Positions 7,955-16,451 are shown, counted from the first letter of the stretch. The stretch: DNA of 44,051 bases from Hyphomicrobiales bacterium (GCA_027487555.1 JAIYDI010000036.1:1-44051); one strand, 5' to 3'. A program made the numbers and translations. The notes: generated by a model not told the origin, from the letters alone.

Positions 7955-8910
7955 CAGAGCCAATCCAGGACGGTGAGGGGAAGGCCGCGCCGGAGGGCGG
8001 CAAGCTGCTCATGGGCGGAGGCAGCGTGATCGACGGCGCCGCCGCTTCGGACCGCAAGCGTTGCATCGTCGATATCGCGCGGGTCCAGGCCGTGGGCGAA
8101 GAGATCGATCATGGCGGCGGAAACCGGGCCCATGGAGGGGTTGAAGGCGACGCTTTCGACCGACGCGCCGGCGACGATTCCGCCCCCCTTGATGCGGAGG
8201 ACGACGGCACCTGGACACTTGCTGTAGGGCGCATGGGCGCGACGGCCGGCAGCAAGGAGCGCGGCTGCCAAGTCAGGATCGAGGCCGTGAGGCGCAAGGG
8301 CGAGGCCTTCGTCACTGCGGCCGGGCACCGCGCCTTCGTTACCGAGATAGGCGGGGTCGAAGGGCCAAGGGTAGAGCTGCGCGAGGGTCAGGGTGTGGCC
8401 GATGCGGTCGATGAGGGTGAGCGACCGGCTCCAGATGAATTCCGAGAGGAATTGCCGGCAATGGGCGCAAGGGTGCGCCTCTCCCAGCGCGATTACCGCG
8501 AGCGAGGTGCCGCGCGAGAAGGCGCGCATGGCGAGGCAGGTTTCGCCATGCACTGTGTAGGTGAGGTTGGTGCGCGAGAACTCGATATTGCCGCCGAGGA
8601 TGAGGTTGCCGGTTTCGGCTTCGAGGCCGACAGCGCCGACGAAGAAATTGGAAATGGGCGGACGCGCGGCATGGCGTGCGATGGGGACGAGGAGCCGCAT
8701 CAGCTCGTCGATGGAGCGCAGTTCGAAGCGGGAGACGAGGGCCTCGGCATCGGCGCGGAAGATGATACCGCCTGAGTTGTGCGCGAGGCGCGCGGGCGAG
8801 AACGGCGCCAGCGCGGCGATGGCCTCAGATAGGCCGGCGCCGACAGATTGCTCGAGGCTCTCGATACGCGCGGCCAGCGCCGCGTCAGCGGTGAAGGGAT
8901 TGTGGCTCAT
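7954..8910 (-). CDS. cdd: Cytidine deaminase, two-domain (E. coli Cdd type)
   Basis: Converts (deoxy)cytidine to (deoxy)uridine using zinc. The 318-aa protein shows the duplicated-domain layout of the E. coli homodimeric enzyme: N-terminal helical part, catalytic domain with VGA..GGNIEF, zinc motif HGE (H121, E123) and PCAHCRQF (C148, C151), then a C-terminal degenerate domain with AHAPYSKCP and FNPSM. The usual HAE is HGE here. I chose ATG at 8910 (MSHNPF) because the extension to 8955 would run into the divergent promoter. It is the first gene of the leftward arm. Given the neighbours, it may act on an unusual cytidine analogue. Confidence 0.87.
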   Translation of the reverse strand: MSHNPFTADAALAARIESLEQSVGAGLSEAIAALAPFSPARLAHNSGGIIFRADAEALVSRFELRSIDELMRLLVPIARHAARPPISNFFVGAVGLEAETGNLILGGNIEFSRTNLTYTVHGETCLAMRAFSRGTSLAVIALGEAHPCAHCRQFLSEFIWSRSLTLIDRIGHTLTLAQLYPWPFDPAYLGNEGAVPGRSDEGLALAPHGLDPDLAAALLAAGRRAHAPYSKCPGAVVLRIKGGGIVAGASVESVAFNPSMGPVSAAMIDLFAHGLDPRDIDDATLAVRSGGAVDHAASAHEQLAALRRGLPLTVLDWL

Positions 8911-8955
8911 GCCTGCCAAGCCTCGTTGCGGGGGCCGCCCATGCCGCAATTGCAT

Positions 8956-8985
8956 TTGACAAGCGGCTTTGAGGTGTCGTTACAT
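8956..8985 (+). promoter_or_regulatory. Candidate promoter of the rightward nucleoside operon
   Basis: TTGACA (8956-8961) is a perfect -35 box. An 18-nt spacer leads to TTACAT (8980-8985), a weak -10 box. The LacI-type palindrome at 8992-9005 would then cover the transcription start, a classical repression position. Confidence 0.5.
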
Positions 8986-8991
8986 CGCCAT

Positions 8992-9005
8992 GTAAACCGG
9001 TTTAC
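8992..9005. promoter_or_regulatory. LacI-family operator in the divergent control region
   Basis: GTAAACCGGTTTAC is a perfect 14-bp palindrome with a central CG, the hallmark of LacI-family sites. It lies between the divergent cdd and amidohydrolase genes (109-bp gap), just downstream of a TTGACA box, and resembles the site at 5211-5222 before lacI. One bound repressor could silence the rightward arm and perhaps the leftward one. Confidence 0.75.
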
Positions 9006-9019
9006 CTGATGGGGGTCAA

Positions 9020-10372
9020 ATGGCTTCGACGCTTATCCACGGTGCGACTATCCTCGCCGTGGATGCCGCTGATACCTGCTTCGACCCGGGCTTCCTCGCG
9101 ATACGCGAAGGCCGGATCGCCGGTGTCGGCCCGATGTCGGAGTGCCCGGACCGAAAGGGTTTCGACGAGGTTGTCGACCTCACAGGGCATCTCGTGACGC
9201 CCGGCCTCGTCAACGCCCATACGCACTCCGTCATGGTGTTGTTCCGCGGGCGCAGCGAAGGCCATAGCCTGCTGACCATGGATGGATGGTACAACACCAT
9301 CCGAGAGCCGGAGCTTTCGCTCGTTGCCTCCGACATCGGACCGGCGGTGGCGCTTTCCTGCGCCGAGATGGCGCTTTCGGGCACTACGACGTTCTGTGAG
9401 CAGTATTTCTTCGCCGAAGAGATCGCCGCGGCGGTGAAGGATGCCGGGCTCCGCGCGGTGATCGCCTACGGCATCGTGCAGCTTGGTGACAAACAGCGCG
9501 GACAAGAGGAACTCGCCCGAGCGACAGCCTTTCTGCAGCAGCAGCGGTCGGCCGACGGGCGGGTGATCCCGTGGTTTGGCCCGCATGCGCCCTATGTCGA
9601 CAATTCCGAAGACCTGCTGCTCGAAGAGGTGAAGGTCGCGAACGAATATGGCGTCGGGCTGCATCTCCACATGGCCTGCGGGCCGGAGGACAACGAAGAG
9701 ACGCTCAGCCGTTACGGCACGACGGCGAGCGTGGCGCTCGAAAAAATCGGCTTTTTCAACGGGCGCATCCATGCCGCCCATTGCCTCGACCTGACGGACG
9801 AGGACATCGCCGTATTTGCCCGCGCCCCGCATGCCTCGATTTCCTACAATGCCACGGCGGGTCTCCGCTCGGGCCGCGAGGGCATCTGCCCGGCGGTGAC
9901 GCTGAGGGAAGCGGGAGTGACGGTGGCGCTCGGCACCGACAATGTCGCGGCCAACAATTCCTACGACATGGTGCAGGAAATGCGGGTGGCAGGGCTGGTC
10001 GCGAGCCACCGCGAAGGCCGCGCGCAGCCGCTATCGAGCCGCGACCTGCTGCGGATGGCAACGATCGAGGGGGCGACGGCGCTGGGCCTCGCAAACGAGA
10101 TCGGCAGCTTGGAGGTGGGCAAAGCCGCCGACATCGCTGGATTCGATTTGCGTGGAGCGGGCTATTCCGAGACTCCCGATTTCGAGACAGTCCTGATTTA
10201 CTCAGGGTCCGGCCGGGACTTGCGGCAGCTCTGGATCGGCGGTGAGCGGATCGTCAGGGACCGCGAGCTGACCCGCCGCCCGTATGCCGAGATCCGGCAA
10301 ACCTATTCAGCAACCTATCGGGACTTCTGGTCCCGGGTGGACGCGGCAAAACAGAAGAAAGACGTAGCTTGA
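9020..10372 (+). CDS. TRZ/ATZ-type amidohydrolase (nucleobase/adenosyl deaminase family)
   Basis: A 450-aa cytoplasmic hydrolase of the family that includes S-adenosylhomocysteine/methylthioadenosine deaminases, guanine deaminase and triazine hydrolases. Metal ligands are visible: NAHTHS (H67, H69), HLH (H215, H217), AAHC (H254) and GTDN (D307). The catalytic Glu expected in HxHxxE is a Cys (C220, HLHMAC), although acidic residues follow at once (GPEDNEE). GGGGG lies 5 nt before ATG. It is the first gene of the rightward operon and overlaps the nucleoside hydrolase gene by 4 nt. It probably deaminates or dechlorinates a purine-like ring; the exact substrate is not readable. Confidence 0.83.
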   Translation: MASTLIHGATILAVDAADTCFDPGFLAIREGRIAGVGPMSECPDRKGFDEVVDLTGHLVTPGLVNAHTHSVMVLFRGRSEGHSLLTMDGWYNTIREPELSLVASDIGPAVALSCAEMALSGTTTFCEQYFFAEEIAAAVKDAGLRAVIAYGIVQLGDKQRGQEELARATAFLQQQRSADGRVIPWFGPHAPYVDNSEDLLLEEVKVANEYGVGLHLHMACGPEDNEETLSRYGTTASVALEKIGFFNGRIHAAHCLDLTDEDIAVFARAPHASISYNATAGLRSGREGICPAVTLREAGVTVALGTDNVAANNSYDMVQEMRVAGLVASHREGRAQPLSSRDLLRMATIEGATALGLANEIGSLEVGKAADIAGFDLRGAGYSETPDFETVLIYSGSGRDLRQLWIGGERIVRDRELTRRPYAEIRQTYSATYRDFWSRVDAAKQKKDVA

Positions 10373-11316
10373 CCAAGAGGACCTTCATTTTCGACAGCGA
10401 CGGCGGCGTCGATGACGCGCAGGCGCTGATCATGCTGGTGGCGAACGGGCTGGTGCCCGACATCATCACCACGGTGTTCGGCAATGTCGGGCGCGACCAG
10501 GCGACGATCAACCTGTTGGCCGTATGCGCGCAGCTGGGCGTCTCGATCCCCACGCATCGCGGCGCCGACCGGCCGCTGACGCAGGACGTGATCGACGCGA
10601 AATATGTGCATGGCGACGATGGCCTTGGCGGCGCGCCGCGGCCCGCAAAGCAGGATTCCCATGCCTCGGACAACGCCATCGGCGTGCTGATCGAGACGTT
10701 CAATGCAGCGGCAAAGAAGGGCGAGAAGGCCGATATCCTGATGATCGGGCCACTGACCAACCTGGCGCTGGCGCTCAGGCTCGACCCGGGTATCGTCGCA
10801 GGCATCGGCACGCTCACCATCATGGGCGGCAATGTCTATGGGCGTGGAAACACGACGCCGGCCGCAGAGTTCAACATCTATGCCGACCCCGAGGGCGCCC
10901 ATATCGTGCTCACCGCCGGCATCGAGACGGTGGTCGTGCCGTGGGAGCCATGCACCACCCATTACATGGAAGGCGAGCGGGTGGCGGCACTGTTCGACAC
11001 CATTGCCGAAAGCCCGATGAAGGATTTCAACATGGCCCTTGCCGGCCATGCGCGGAACAACAGTGTCAGCCGCGGCAACCCGGACCGGTTCCTCTATGTC
11101 GATCCGCTCGCGGCAGCCGTGGTGCTCGACCAGAGCATCGTCACCAAATCCATCCATGCCTCGAGCTCGGTGGCGCTTGCCCCCGGGATCACGCGGGGCA
11201 TGACGCTGGTCGACCCGTCGGGTCGGCTCGGCACCCCCAAGATTACGTTTGTCGAGGAGGTCGATACAGGGCGTGTCGACCGGTTCTACAGCGTATCCGT
11301 CGCCTACAAACCGTAA
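10369..11316 (+). CDS. Inosine-uridine preferring nucleoside hydrolase
   Basis: Cleaves the N-glycosidic bond of ribonucleosides to free base and ribose. The calcium-binding N-terminal signature is present as DSDGGVDDA (D9, D11, D15, D16; usually DTDPGxDDA). Later come the conserved GPLTNLALAL and MGGN motifs, and a C-terminal DPLAA stretch with the last metal-binding Asp. At 315 aa it has standard length. It starts at TTG, sharing TTGA with the upstream stop; no in-frame ATG is available before essential sequence. Together with the neighbouring importer and ribokinase it makes a nucleoside-to-ribose-5-phosphate route. There is no signal peptide, so it acts after uptake. Confidence 0.9.
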   Translation: MTKRTFIFDSDGGVDDAQALIMLVANGLVPDIITTVFGNVGRDQATINLLAVCAQLGVSIPTHRGADRPLTQDVIDAKYVHGDDGLGGAPRPAKQDSHASDNAIGVLIETFNAAAKKGEKADILMIGPLTNLALALRLDPGIVAGIGTLTIMGGNVYGRGNTTPAAEFNIYADPEGAHIVLTAGIETVVVPWEPCTTHYMEGERVAALFDTIAESPMKDFNMALAGHARNNSVSRGNPDRFLYVDPLAAAVVLDQSIVTKSIHASSSVALAPGITRGMTLVDPSGRLGTPKITFVEEVDTGRVDRFYSVSVAYKP

Positions 11317-11342
11317 TGAGACTAAGTCAGACAGGAGTGCAC

Positions 11343-12389
11343 ATGTCTATGTTCTCGAGCTTCACCAAGGTGGCCGCCGGCTTCCTCATGTCGGCGAGCA
11401 TCGTTGCCGCCGCCGTGCCGGCGATTGCCGCCGACTATACCAAGGACAATCCGATGAAGGTCGCGCTGGTGCTGCATGGCACCTTGGGCGACAAGAGCTT
11501 CTTCGATGACGCCGCCGAAGGCATGAAGGCCGCCGAGGCCGACCTGCCGGTTTCGGTGAAGATCATCGAGCTGGGCTATGACCGCTCGAAGTGGGAGGCC
11601 GGTCTCGCCGACGCGGCTGACTCGGGCTATGACGTGATCATCGCTGGCACATTCGACATGACCGGCTACATCACCGAGCTTTCGCCGCAGTACCCGGACG
11701 TCAAGTTCATCGACTTCGACGACACGCCGGACTTCAGCAAGTGCGAGTGCAAGAACGTGCTCGGCGTGCAGTACACCACTGCGGCTGCAGGCTATCTCGC
11801 CGGCTATGCAGCCGCCAAGATCTCGAAGTCGGGCACGCTCGGCACGATCCTCGGCATGGAATTCCCGACCGTCACCGACTTCAAGACCGGTTTCGACCAG
11901 GGCGCCAAGGCAGCGAACCCGAACGTTAACATCCTCAACGCCGTGGCCGGCGCGTTCAACGACCCGGCCAAGGGCAAGGAAATCGCGCTCGCCCAGATCA
12001 ACCAGGGCGCTGACGTAGTGTTCCCGATCGCCGGCGGTACTGGCATCGGCTCGCTGCAGGCCGTGAAGGATTCGGGCAAGCTCGCCGTCGGCGTCGACAG
12101 CGACCAGGCCACGATCTTCGCCGGCTCCGACCCGGCCCAGGCCGAAGTGATCTTCACCTCGGTGCTCAAGAAGGTCGGCAACTCGCTGCACCAGGCGCTC
12201 AAGGCCACGATCGACGGCACCGCGCCCTATGGCACGCGCCAGCTGCTCGGCATCAAGGACAACGCCGTCGGCATCGCCAAGAACCAGTGGTACGAGAAGC
12301 TGGTCCCGGCCGATGTGCGCGCCGAAGTGGACGCCATCGAGCAGAAGATCATCTCGGGCGAGATCGTCGTCGCCACCGACATGAAGTAA
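11343..12389 (+). CDS. BMP-family nucleoside-binding protein of an ABC importer
   Basis: A periplasmic solute-binding protein of 348 aa. It has a signal peptide (residues 1 to about 30, ending AVPAIAA), then a Med/BMP fold beginning MKVALVLHGTLGDKSFFDDAA. The GYDVIIAGTFDM and VFPIAGGTGIGSLQA stretches are typical of BMP/PnrA proteins, which bind purine nucleosides. It is a soluble, not lipoprotein, form: no lipobox Cys is seen. AGGAG lies 5 nt before the ATG; a second ATG 6 nt on is possible. The ATPase and two permeases follow after a hairpin-bearing gap. It probably sets the substrate of the whole cluster. Confidence 0.92.
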   Translation: MSMFSSFTKVAAGFLMSASIVAAAVPAIAADYTKDNPMKVALVLHGTLGDKSFFDDAAEGMKAAEADLPVSVKIIELGYDRSKWEAGLADAADSGYDVIIAGTFDMTGYITELSPQYPDVKFIDFDDTPDFSKCECKNVLGVQYTTAAAGYLAGYAAAKISKSGTLGTILGMEFPTVTDFKTGFDQGAKAANPNVNILNAVAGAFNDPAKGKEIALAQINQGADVVFPIAGGTGIGSLQAVKDSGKLAVGVDSDQATIFAGSDPAQAEVIFTSVLKKVGNSLHQALKATIDGTAPYGTRQLLGIKDNAVGIAKNQWYEKLVPADVRAEVDAIEQKIISGEIVVATDMK

Positions 12390-12396
12390 GTCTTCC

Positions 12397-12428
12397 GGGG
12401 CGCCGGGCTTTAGAGAGGCCGGCGCCCC
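12397..12428 (+). other. Intercistronic hairpin after the binding-protein gene
   Basis: GGGGCGCCGG and CCGGCGCCCC make a perfect 10-bp stem with a 12-nt loop, starting 8 nt after the binding-protein stop. There is only a short T-poor tail, so it probably stabilises the upstream message or partly terminates. That would give more binding protein than membrane components. Confidence 0.65.
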
Positions 12429-12506
12429 GATCGTTTCGGGATCATTTCATGTTTCAAACGAGACGATGAACGGATTCCGATCTCTGTGTTCCCGCGCTTC
12501 AGAACA

Positions 12507-12528
12507 GGAAAAGTGCTGCAGCTTTTCC
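12507..12528. repeat. Second small inverted repeat in the 12390-12586 gap
   Basis: GGAAAAG and CTTTTCC flank TGCTGCAG. The GAAAAGTG...CTTTTCC form recalls short intergenic palindromes frequent in Hyphomicrobiales. It lies about 60 bp before the ATPase gene. Apart from the two hairpins I see no gene in this gap. Confidence 0.4.
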
Positions 12529-12586
12529 TCGAGGCGCTCCAGATGCGGCGGGCGCGCCGCAATTCACGCACGACCTACGGGGCAGC

Positions 12587-14131
12587 ATGGCGCTTCTTGA
12601 AGCAATCGGGATCGGCAAGACCTATCCCGGCGGTGTGGTGGCCAATGACGGGGTGAACCTCGTCATCGAGCCGGGCGAAGTTCACGCCGTGGTCGGCGAG
12701 AACGGCGCGGGCAAGTCCACCCTGATGAAGATCCTCTTCGGCATCGAGCAGCCCAATGCGGGGCGGCTTGTGCTTGATGGCAAGGATGTGAGCTTTGCCG
12801 GCCCGCGCGCGGCGATCGATGCGGGCATAGGCATGGTGTTCCAGCACTTTTCGCTGGTGCCGAGCTTCGCGGTGTATGAGAACGTGGTGATGGGCTCGGA
12901 GCCCCGACAGGGCATAAGGTTTGATCGCAAGAGGGCGATCGCCGAGGTGCAGGCCCTTTCCGACAAGTTTCGCCTGAAGGTTGATCCGCTGCCGCCGGTC
13001 TCGAGCCTGCCGGTTGGCCAGCAGCAGCGCGTAGAAATCCTCAAGGCGCTCTACCGCAATGCGCGCATCCTGATCCTTGATGAGCCAACGGCCGTGCTCG
13101 CCCCGCAGGAAGTGCAGGAGCTGTTCGTTGCGATCCGCTCGCTGGTGGCGCAGGGCAAGACGGTGATCTTCATTGCCCACAAGCTGCCCGAAGTGCTGGA
13201 GATTTCCGACCGCATCACCGTGATGCGGCAGGGCAAGACTGTCGGGCAGGTGAAGAGCAGCGAAGTCACCGAAAAGAGCCTCGCCGCGCTGATGGTGGGC
13301 CGGGAAGTGACACTGCGCGTCGATCGGAAGCCGACCGACCAAAGCAAGCGCGTCGCCGAGGTGCGCGGGTTGCGGGTGGTGAACGCGCGCGGTACCGAAG
13401 TGGTGGCCGGGCTCGACCTCAATGTTCATGCCGGCGAAATCGTGGGACTCGTCGGCGTCGAAGGCAATGGTCAGGCAGAAACGCTCGAGGCCATCGCCGG
13501 ACTGAAGCCGATCGCGGCGGGCGACATCACGCTGTCGGGCGAAGCGATCAACGGGCTTCCGGTGCTGGACCGCCGCGGACGGGGTCTCGCCTCGATCCCC
13601 GAGGACCGCATCTCCGAGGGCCTTGCCACCGGCGCGACCGTCGCGGAAAACCTCGTCTCCACCAAGCTGACCGACCGGCGTTTCGTCAGGAGCGGGCTGC
13701 TGGACCTGAAGGCGATCCGCGACAACGCCACCAAGCTCATTGCCGAGCATTCCATCCGCGTCGGCGGACCGGGATATACCGTGGGCACGCTGTCGGGCGG
13801 GAACATGCAGAAGGTGGTGGTGGCGCGCGAGCTCTCCGAGCAGCCGAAATTGCTGCTGGTCAACCAGCCGACGCGCGGCGTGGACCTCGGCGCGACGCAG
13901 TTCATCTGGCGCACGATCACGGACGCCCGCGACAAGGGCGCGGCGGTACTGCTCTCCTCGGCGGACCTGTCGGAACTCCTGGCGTTAAGCGACCGGCTGC
14001 TTGTGCTCTATCGCGGGCGGCTCGTTGCCGCCTTCCTCAATACGCCGGACCTGACGCCGGAAACGCTGGGCACCTACATGCTCGGGCTTTCCACCCAGAC
14101 CGCCGAAGACATGAAGCCGGCCCTCAGATGA
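12587..14131 (+). CDS. Nucleoside/simple-sugar ABC importer, double ATPase
   Basis: A 514-aa tandem ATPase that drives the BMP-type importer at the inner membrane. Domain 1 has an intact Walker A (GENGAGKST, 38-46), a signature-like LPVGQQQRVEIL, Walker B ending LDEP, and the H-loop in IAHK. Domain 2 has a degenerate Walker A (GVEGNGQAE) but a good signature LSGGNMQK, as in RbsA/MglA-type and NupA-like ATPases. The stop overlaps the next gene's start as ATGA, so the permease is translationally coupled. Order (binding protein, ATPase, two permeases) matches known purine-nucleoside importers. Confidence 0.92.
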   Translation: MALLEAIGIGKTYPGGVVANDGVNLVIEPGEVHAVVGENGAGKSTLMKILFGIEQPNAGRLVLDGKDVSFAGPRAAIDAGIGMVFQHFSLVPSFAVYENVVMGSEPRQGIRFDRKRAIAEVQALSDKFRLKVDPLPPVSSLPVGQQQRVEILKALYRNARILILDEPTAVLAPQEVQELFVAIRSLVAQGKTVIFIAHKLPEVLEISDRITVMRQGKTVGQVKSSEVTEKSLAALMVGREVTLRVDRKPTDQSKRVAEVRGLRVVNARGTEVVAGLDLNVHAGEIVGLVGVEGNGQAETLEAIAGLKPIAAGDITLSGEAINGLPVLDRRGRGLASIPEDRISEGLATGATVAENLVSTKLTDRRFVRSGLLDLKAIRDNATKLIAEHSIRVGGPGYTVGTLSGGNMQKVVVARELSEQPKLLLVNQPTRGVDLGATQFIWRTITDARDKGAAVLLSSADLSELLALSDRLLVLYRGRLVAAFLNTPDLTPETLGTYMLGLSTQTAEDMKPALR

Positions 14132-15228
14132 GCAACGTCCCCGCAATCGACAAATCCATCCGCTTCAAGGCCTTTCGGCAGGAAGTGACGCGCTCGGTGG
14201 GCGCGCTGGTCATCGCGCTCGCGGTGACGACGGTAATCGTGTTCCTTACCTCGAAGGCGCCGCTCGACGCCCTGACGCAGCTGTTCACGGCGCCCGCGGC
14301 CAAGACGCGCACAATCGGGCTATGGGTCGACGATATCGCCAAGCTGACGCTGACAGGGCTCGCCTTCAGCCTGGTGTTCCAGGCGCGGCAGTTCGCCATG
14401 GGCGTGCAGGGGCAGGTCTATATCGGCGCAATCGCGGCAAGCTTCGTGGTGCTGTCGCCGATCGGCACGACGCCCTTCGGGCTTGCCGCAGGTGTGCTTG
14501 CCGCCATGGCGGCGGGTGCGTTCTACGGTTTCCTGCCGGGCATCGCCAAGGCGAAGCTCGGAGCCAACGAAATCGTCTCGTCGCTGATGCTCAACTATAT
14601 CGCCATCGAGCTGTGCAATTTCCTCGTGCGCACCTCGCTGCCGCTGCCCCAGGCGGGCGTCCTGACAACAGTCGACTTTCCAGAGCAGTCGGTTCTGCCG
14701 GCGCTGGTGGCCAATACGCGCATCGACCTCGGACTGATCTTCGCCATCGTCGCCGTGCTCGTCGTCTGGTTCGCGCTCTACCGCACGAGCTGGGGGCTGA
14801 AGCTGCGACTCGTGGGACACAATGCGCGCTTCGCGGAGTACTCGGGCATCAAGTCGACCTTCATCATGGTGTCGGCCATGACGGCCTCGGGCGCACTGGG
14901 CGGACTGCTTGGCGCAGTGTTCGTGCAGGGCCAGACCTGGGGCAAGCTTACCGTGCAGTTCGAAGGCGGCCTCGCCTTCGAGGGCATCCTCGTCGCCATT
15001 GTGGCGCGGAGCCGGCCACTCGCCGTCCCGATCGTCGCGATCTTCTATGCCTATCTGCGGCAGGGTGCCTCGTTGATGAATGTGCGCACGGACGTGCCTG
15101 CCGAAGTGATCGGTGTGGTGACGGCCATCATCATCCTGCTCGTCTCATCGAGCTTCTCGGTCAATTTCGTCAGCAAGCTGTTCCGGCGCGCGCCGGCAGC
15201 TGCCGCAGTTCAGAGTGCCGCCAAATGA
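14128..15228 (+). CDS. Nucleoside ABC importer permease 1
   Basis: A 366-aa inner-membrane permease of the branched-chain/ribose type (BPD_transp_2) with a long cytoplasmic N-terminus and about eight hydrophobic segments. It has the GANEIVSSLMLNYIA stretch characteristic of the nucleoside-importer permease (NupP/YufP-like) and a loop with GHNARFAEYSGI, the usual ATPase-coupling region. It overlaps the ATPase gene by 4 nt and the second permease by 4 nt. The two permeases are expected to form a heterodimer. Confidence 0.9.
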   Translation: MSNVPAIDKSIRFKAFRQEVTRSVGALVIALAVTTVIVFLTSKAPLDALTQLFTAPAAKTRTIGLWVDDIAKLTLTGLAFSLVFQARQFAMGVQGQVYIGAIAASFVVLSPIGTTPFGLAAGVLAAMAAGAFYGFLPGIAKAKLGANEIVSSLMLNYIAIELCNFLVRTSLPLPQAGVLTTVDFPEQSVLPALVANTRIDLGLIFAIVAVLVVWFALYRTSWGLKLRLVGHNARFAEYSGIKSTFIMVSAMTASGALGGLLGAVFVQGQTWGKLTVQFEGGLAFEGILVAIVARSRPLAVPIVAIFYAYLRQGASLMNVRTDVPAEVIGVVTAIIILLVSSSFSVNFVSKLFRRAPAAAAVQSAAK

Positions 15229-16169
15229 TGGATATCTTCCTCACCGTCTTTTCGGCGACGTTCTTCGTCACCATCATCCGGACAACCACGCCGCTGCTGC
15301 TCGCAACCCTGGGCGGGCTTGTCGCGGACCTGTCGGGCGCGCTCAATGTGGCGCTCGAAGGCATGATGCTGATCGGCTGCCTGACGGCGGTGATCGTCTC
15401 GGTCTATGCGCCGTGGTATGTCGCGGTGCTCGCCGGGCTCGGCGTCGGCGGATTGCTCGGCGCGATGATGGCGTTCTTCGCTTACCGGCTGAAGGCCGAC
15501 ATCATCCTTGTGGGCTTTGCGGTCAATATCCTCGCGGCCGGCGGCACGGTGTTCGCACTGGCGCTCGCCACGGGCGGCGACAAGGGCACCTCGATCAACC
15601 TGCAGTCGCAGGCCATCCCGGCGGTTGACCTGAGCTTCCTGAGCGCGATCCCCGGTATCGGGCCCATCCTCACGGCGTTTCTCTCCGGGCATTCGGTCCT
15701 GAGCTGGCTCGCGGCGTTCCTCGTGTTTGCCGTGTGGTATTTCCTGTTCCGCACGCCCTGGGGATTGTGGCTGCGCGGCGTAGGCGAGTATCCGGGTGCG
15801 CCGGAAGCGGCGGGGATTCCGGTCGCGAAGGTGCGGACCTGGAGCCTCGTCGTCTCGGGGGCGCTCGCTGGCCTCGGCGGCGCCCAGCTCGCGATGTTCA
15901 ACTATGTCGGCTTCACGCGCGACATGACGGCGGGCCGTGGATTCATCGCGCTCGGCGCGGTGCTGCTTGGCGCGCGGCATCCGGTGGGGGCGCTGCTCGC
16001 GGCGCTATTGTTCGGCACCTTCGAGGCCTTTGCGGTGGTGCTGCCGGGCCTGTTCAACTGGATGCCTGCAGAACTCATCCGCATGATCCCGTTCGTCGTG
16101 ACGATTGCGGCGCTGGTGCTGTTCTCGATCCGCGCCCAGCGGGCGCTGGCGATGCGCGGCGTGAAGTAG
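15225..16169 (+). CDS. Nucleoside ABC importer permease 2
   Basis: A 314-aa permease, the shorter partner in this importer class (NupQ/YufQ-like). It begins MMDIFLTVFSATFF and contains the GALNVALEGMMLIG stretch near residue 45 and the coupling-loop GEYPGAPEAAGI. About eight or nine membrane segments are visible. It starts at ATG overlapping the previous stop (ATGATG; the second ATG, 3 nt on, is equally possible). It is the last gene of the rightward operon; the dispersed palindrome at 16190-16218 follows and may end transcription. Confidence 0.9.
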   Translation: MMDIFLTVFSATFFVTIIRTTTPLLLATLGGLVADLSGALNVALEGMMLIGCLTAVIVSVYAPWYVAVLAGLGVGGLLGAMMAFFAYRLKADIILVGFAVNILAAGGTVFALALATGGDKGTSINLQSQAIPAVDLSFLSAIPGIGPILTAFLSGHSVLSWLAAFLVFAVWYFLFRTPWGLWLRGVGEYPGAPEAAGIPVAKVRTWSLVVSGALAGLGGAQLAMFNYVGFTRDMTAGRGFIALGAVLLGARHPVGALLAALLFGTFEAFAVVLPGLFNWMPAELIRMIPFVVTIAALVLFSIRAQRALAMRGVK

Positions 16170-16189
16170 GGTTTGGCCAAATCAGTGGA

Positions 16190-16218
16190 CCTCGTCCTCA
16201 GCGTGTCGAAGGACGAGG
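16190..16218. repeat. Dispersed palindromic repeat between convergent genes
   Basis: CCTCGTCC and GGACGAGG form an 8-bp stem around a 13-nt loop. The inner CCTCAGCGTGTCGAAGG resembles 40717-40733 in cobN (14 of 17). It lies between the convergent permease gene and a small leftward ORF. It could act as a bidirectional terminator, although no T run is present. Confidence 0.6.
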
Positions 16219-16241
16219 ACCGGCCCCAGTAGCCGGAGAGC

Positions 16242-16451
16242 TCACAAATCGTCGGCGGAGCTGAGTTCCTTCGGCGCCCGCCCATCACCCTCGGGGTCGA
16301 GCGGGGTTTGGCGCGGATGACCGACAACGGCGCCCGCGATATCGGATGCCACAAGGTCCGGATCGACATCGGCGATCCGCTCGGCCCCCTGGGCCGGGAG
16401 CGATTGGTTCAGCGCCGAAGCGATCTGCGCAATGAAACCATCTTCAGCCAT
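16242..16451 (-). CDS. Small hypothetical protein (69 aa)
   Basis: I do not recognise this acidic protein (MAEDGFIAQIASALNQ...). It has an amphipathic start and a Pro/Asp-rich tail, without membrane segment or signal peptide. It overlaps the end of the 49-aa membrane-protein ORF by 8 nt, and GGTGA lies 6 nt before the chosen ATG; an in-frame ATG at 16457 is possible. Coding status rests on position and coupling only. Confidence 0.45.
   Translation of the reverse strand: MAEDGFIAQIASALNQSLPAQGAERIADVDPDLVASDIAGAVVGHPRQTPLDPEGDGRAPKELSSADDL

Noticed and set aside
7221..8066. N-terminal extension of the Ade-like gene by about 280 codons, suggesting a fusion protein
   Set aside because: The extension is out-of-frame creatininase/cdd sequence. 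The true start at 7220 follows the creatininase stop by 2 nt and begins with Ade-like sequence.
10524..11342. N-terminal extension of the nucleoside-binding protein
   Set aside because: The extension is a shadow of the nucleoside hydrolase gene; the ATG at 11343 has AGGAG and opens into a signal peptide.
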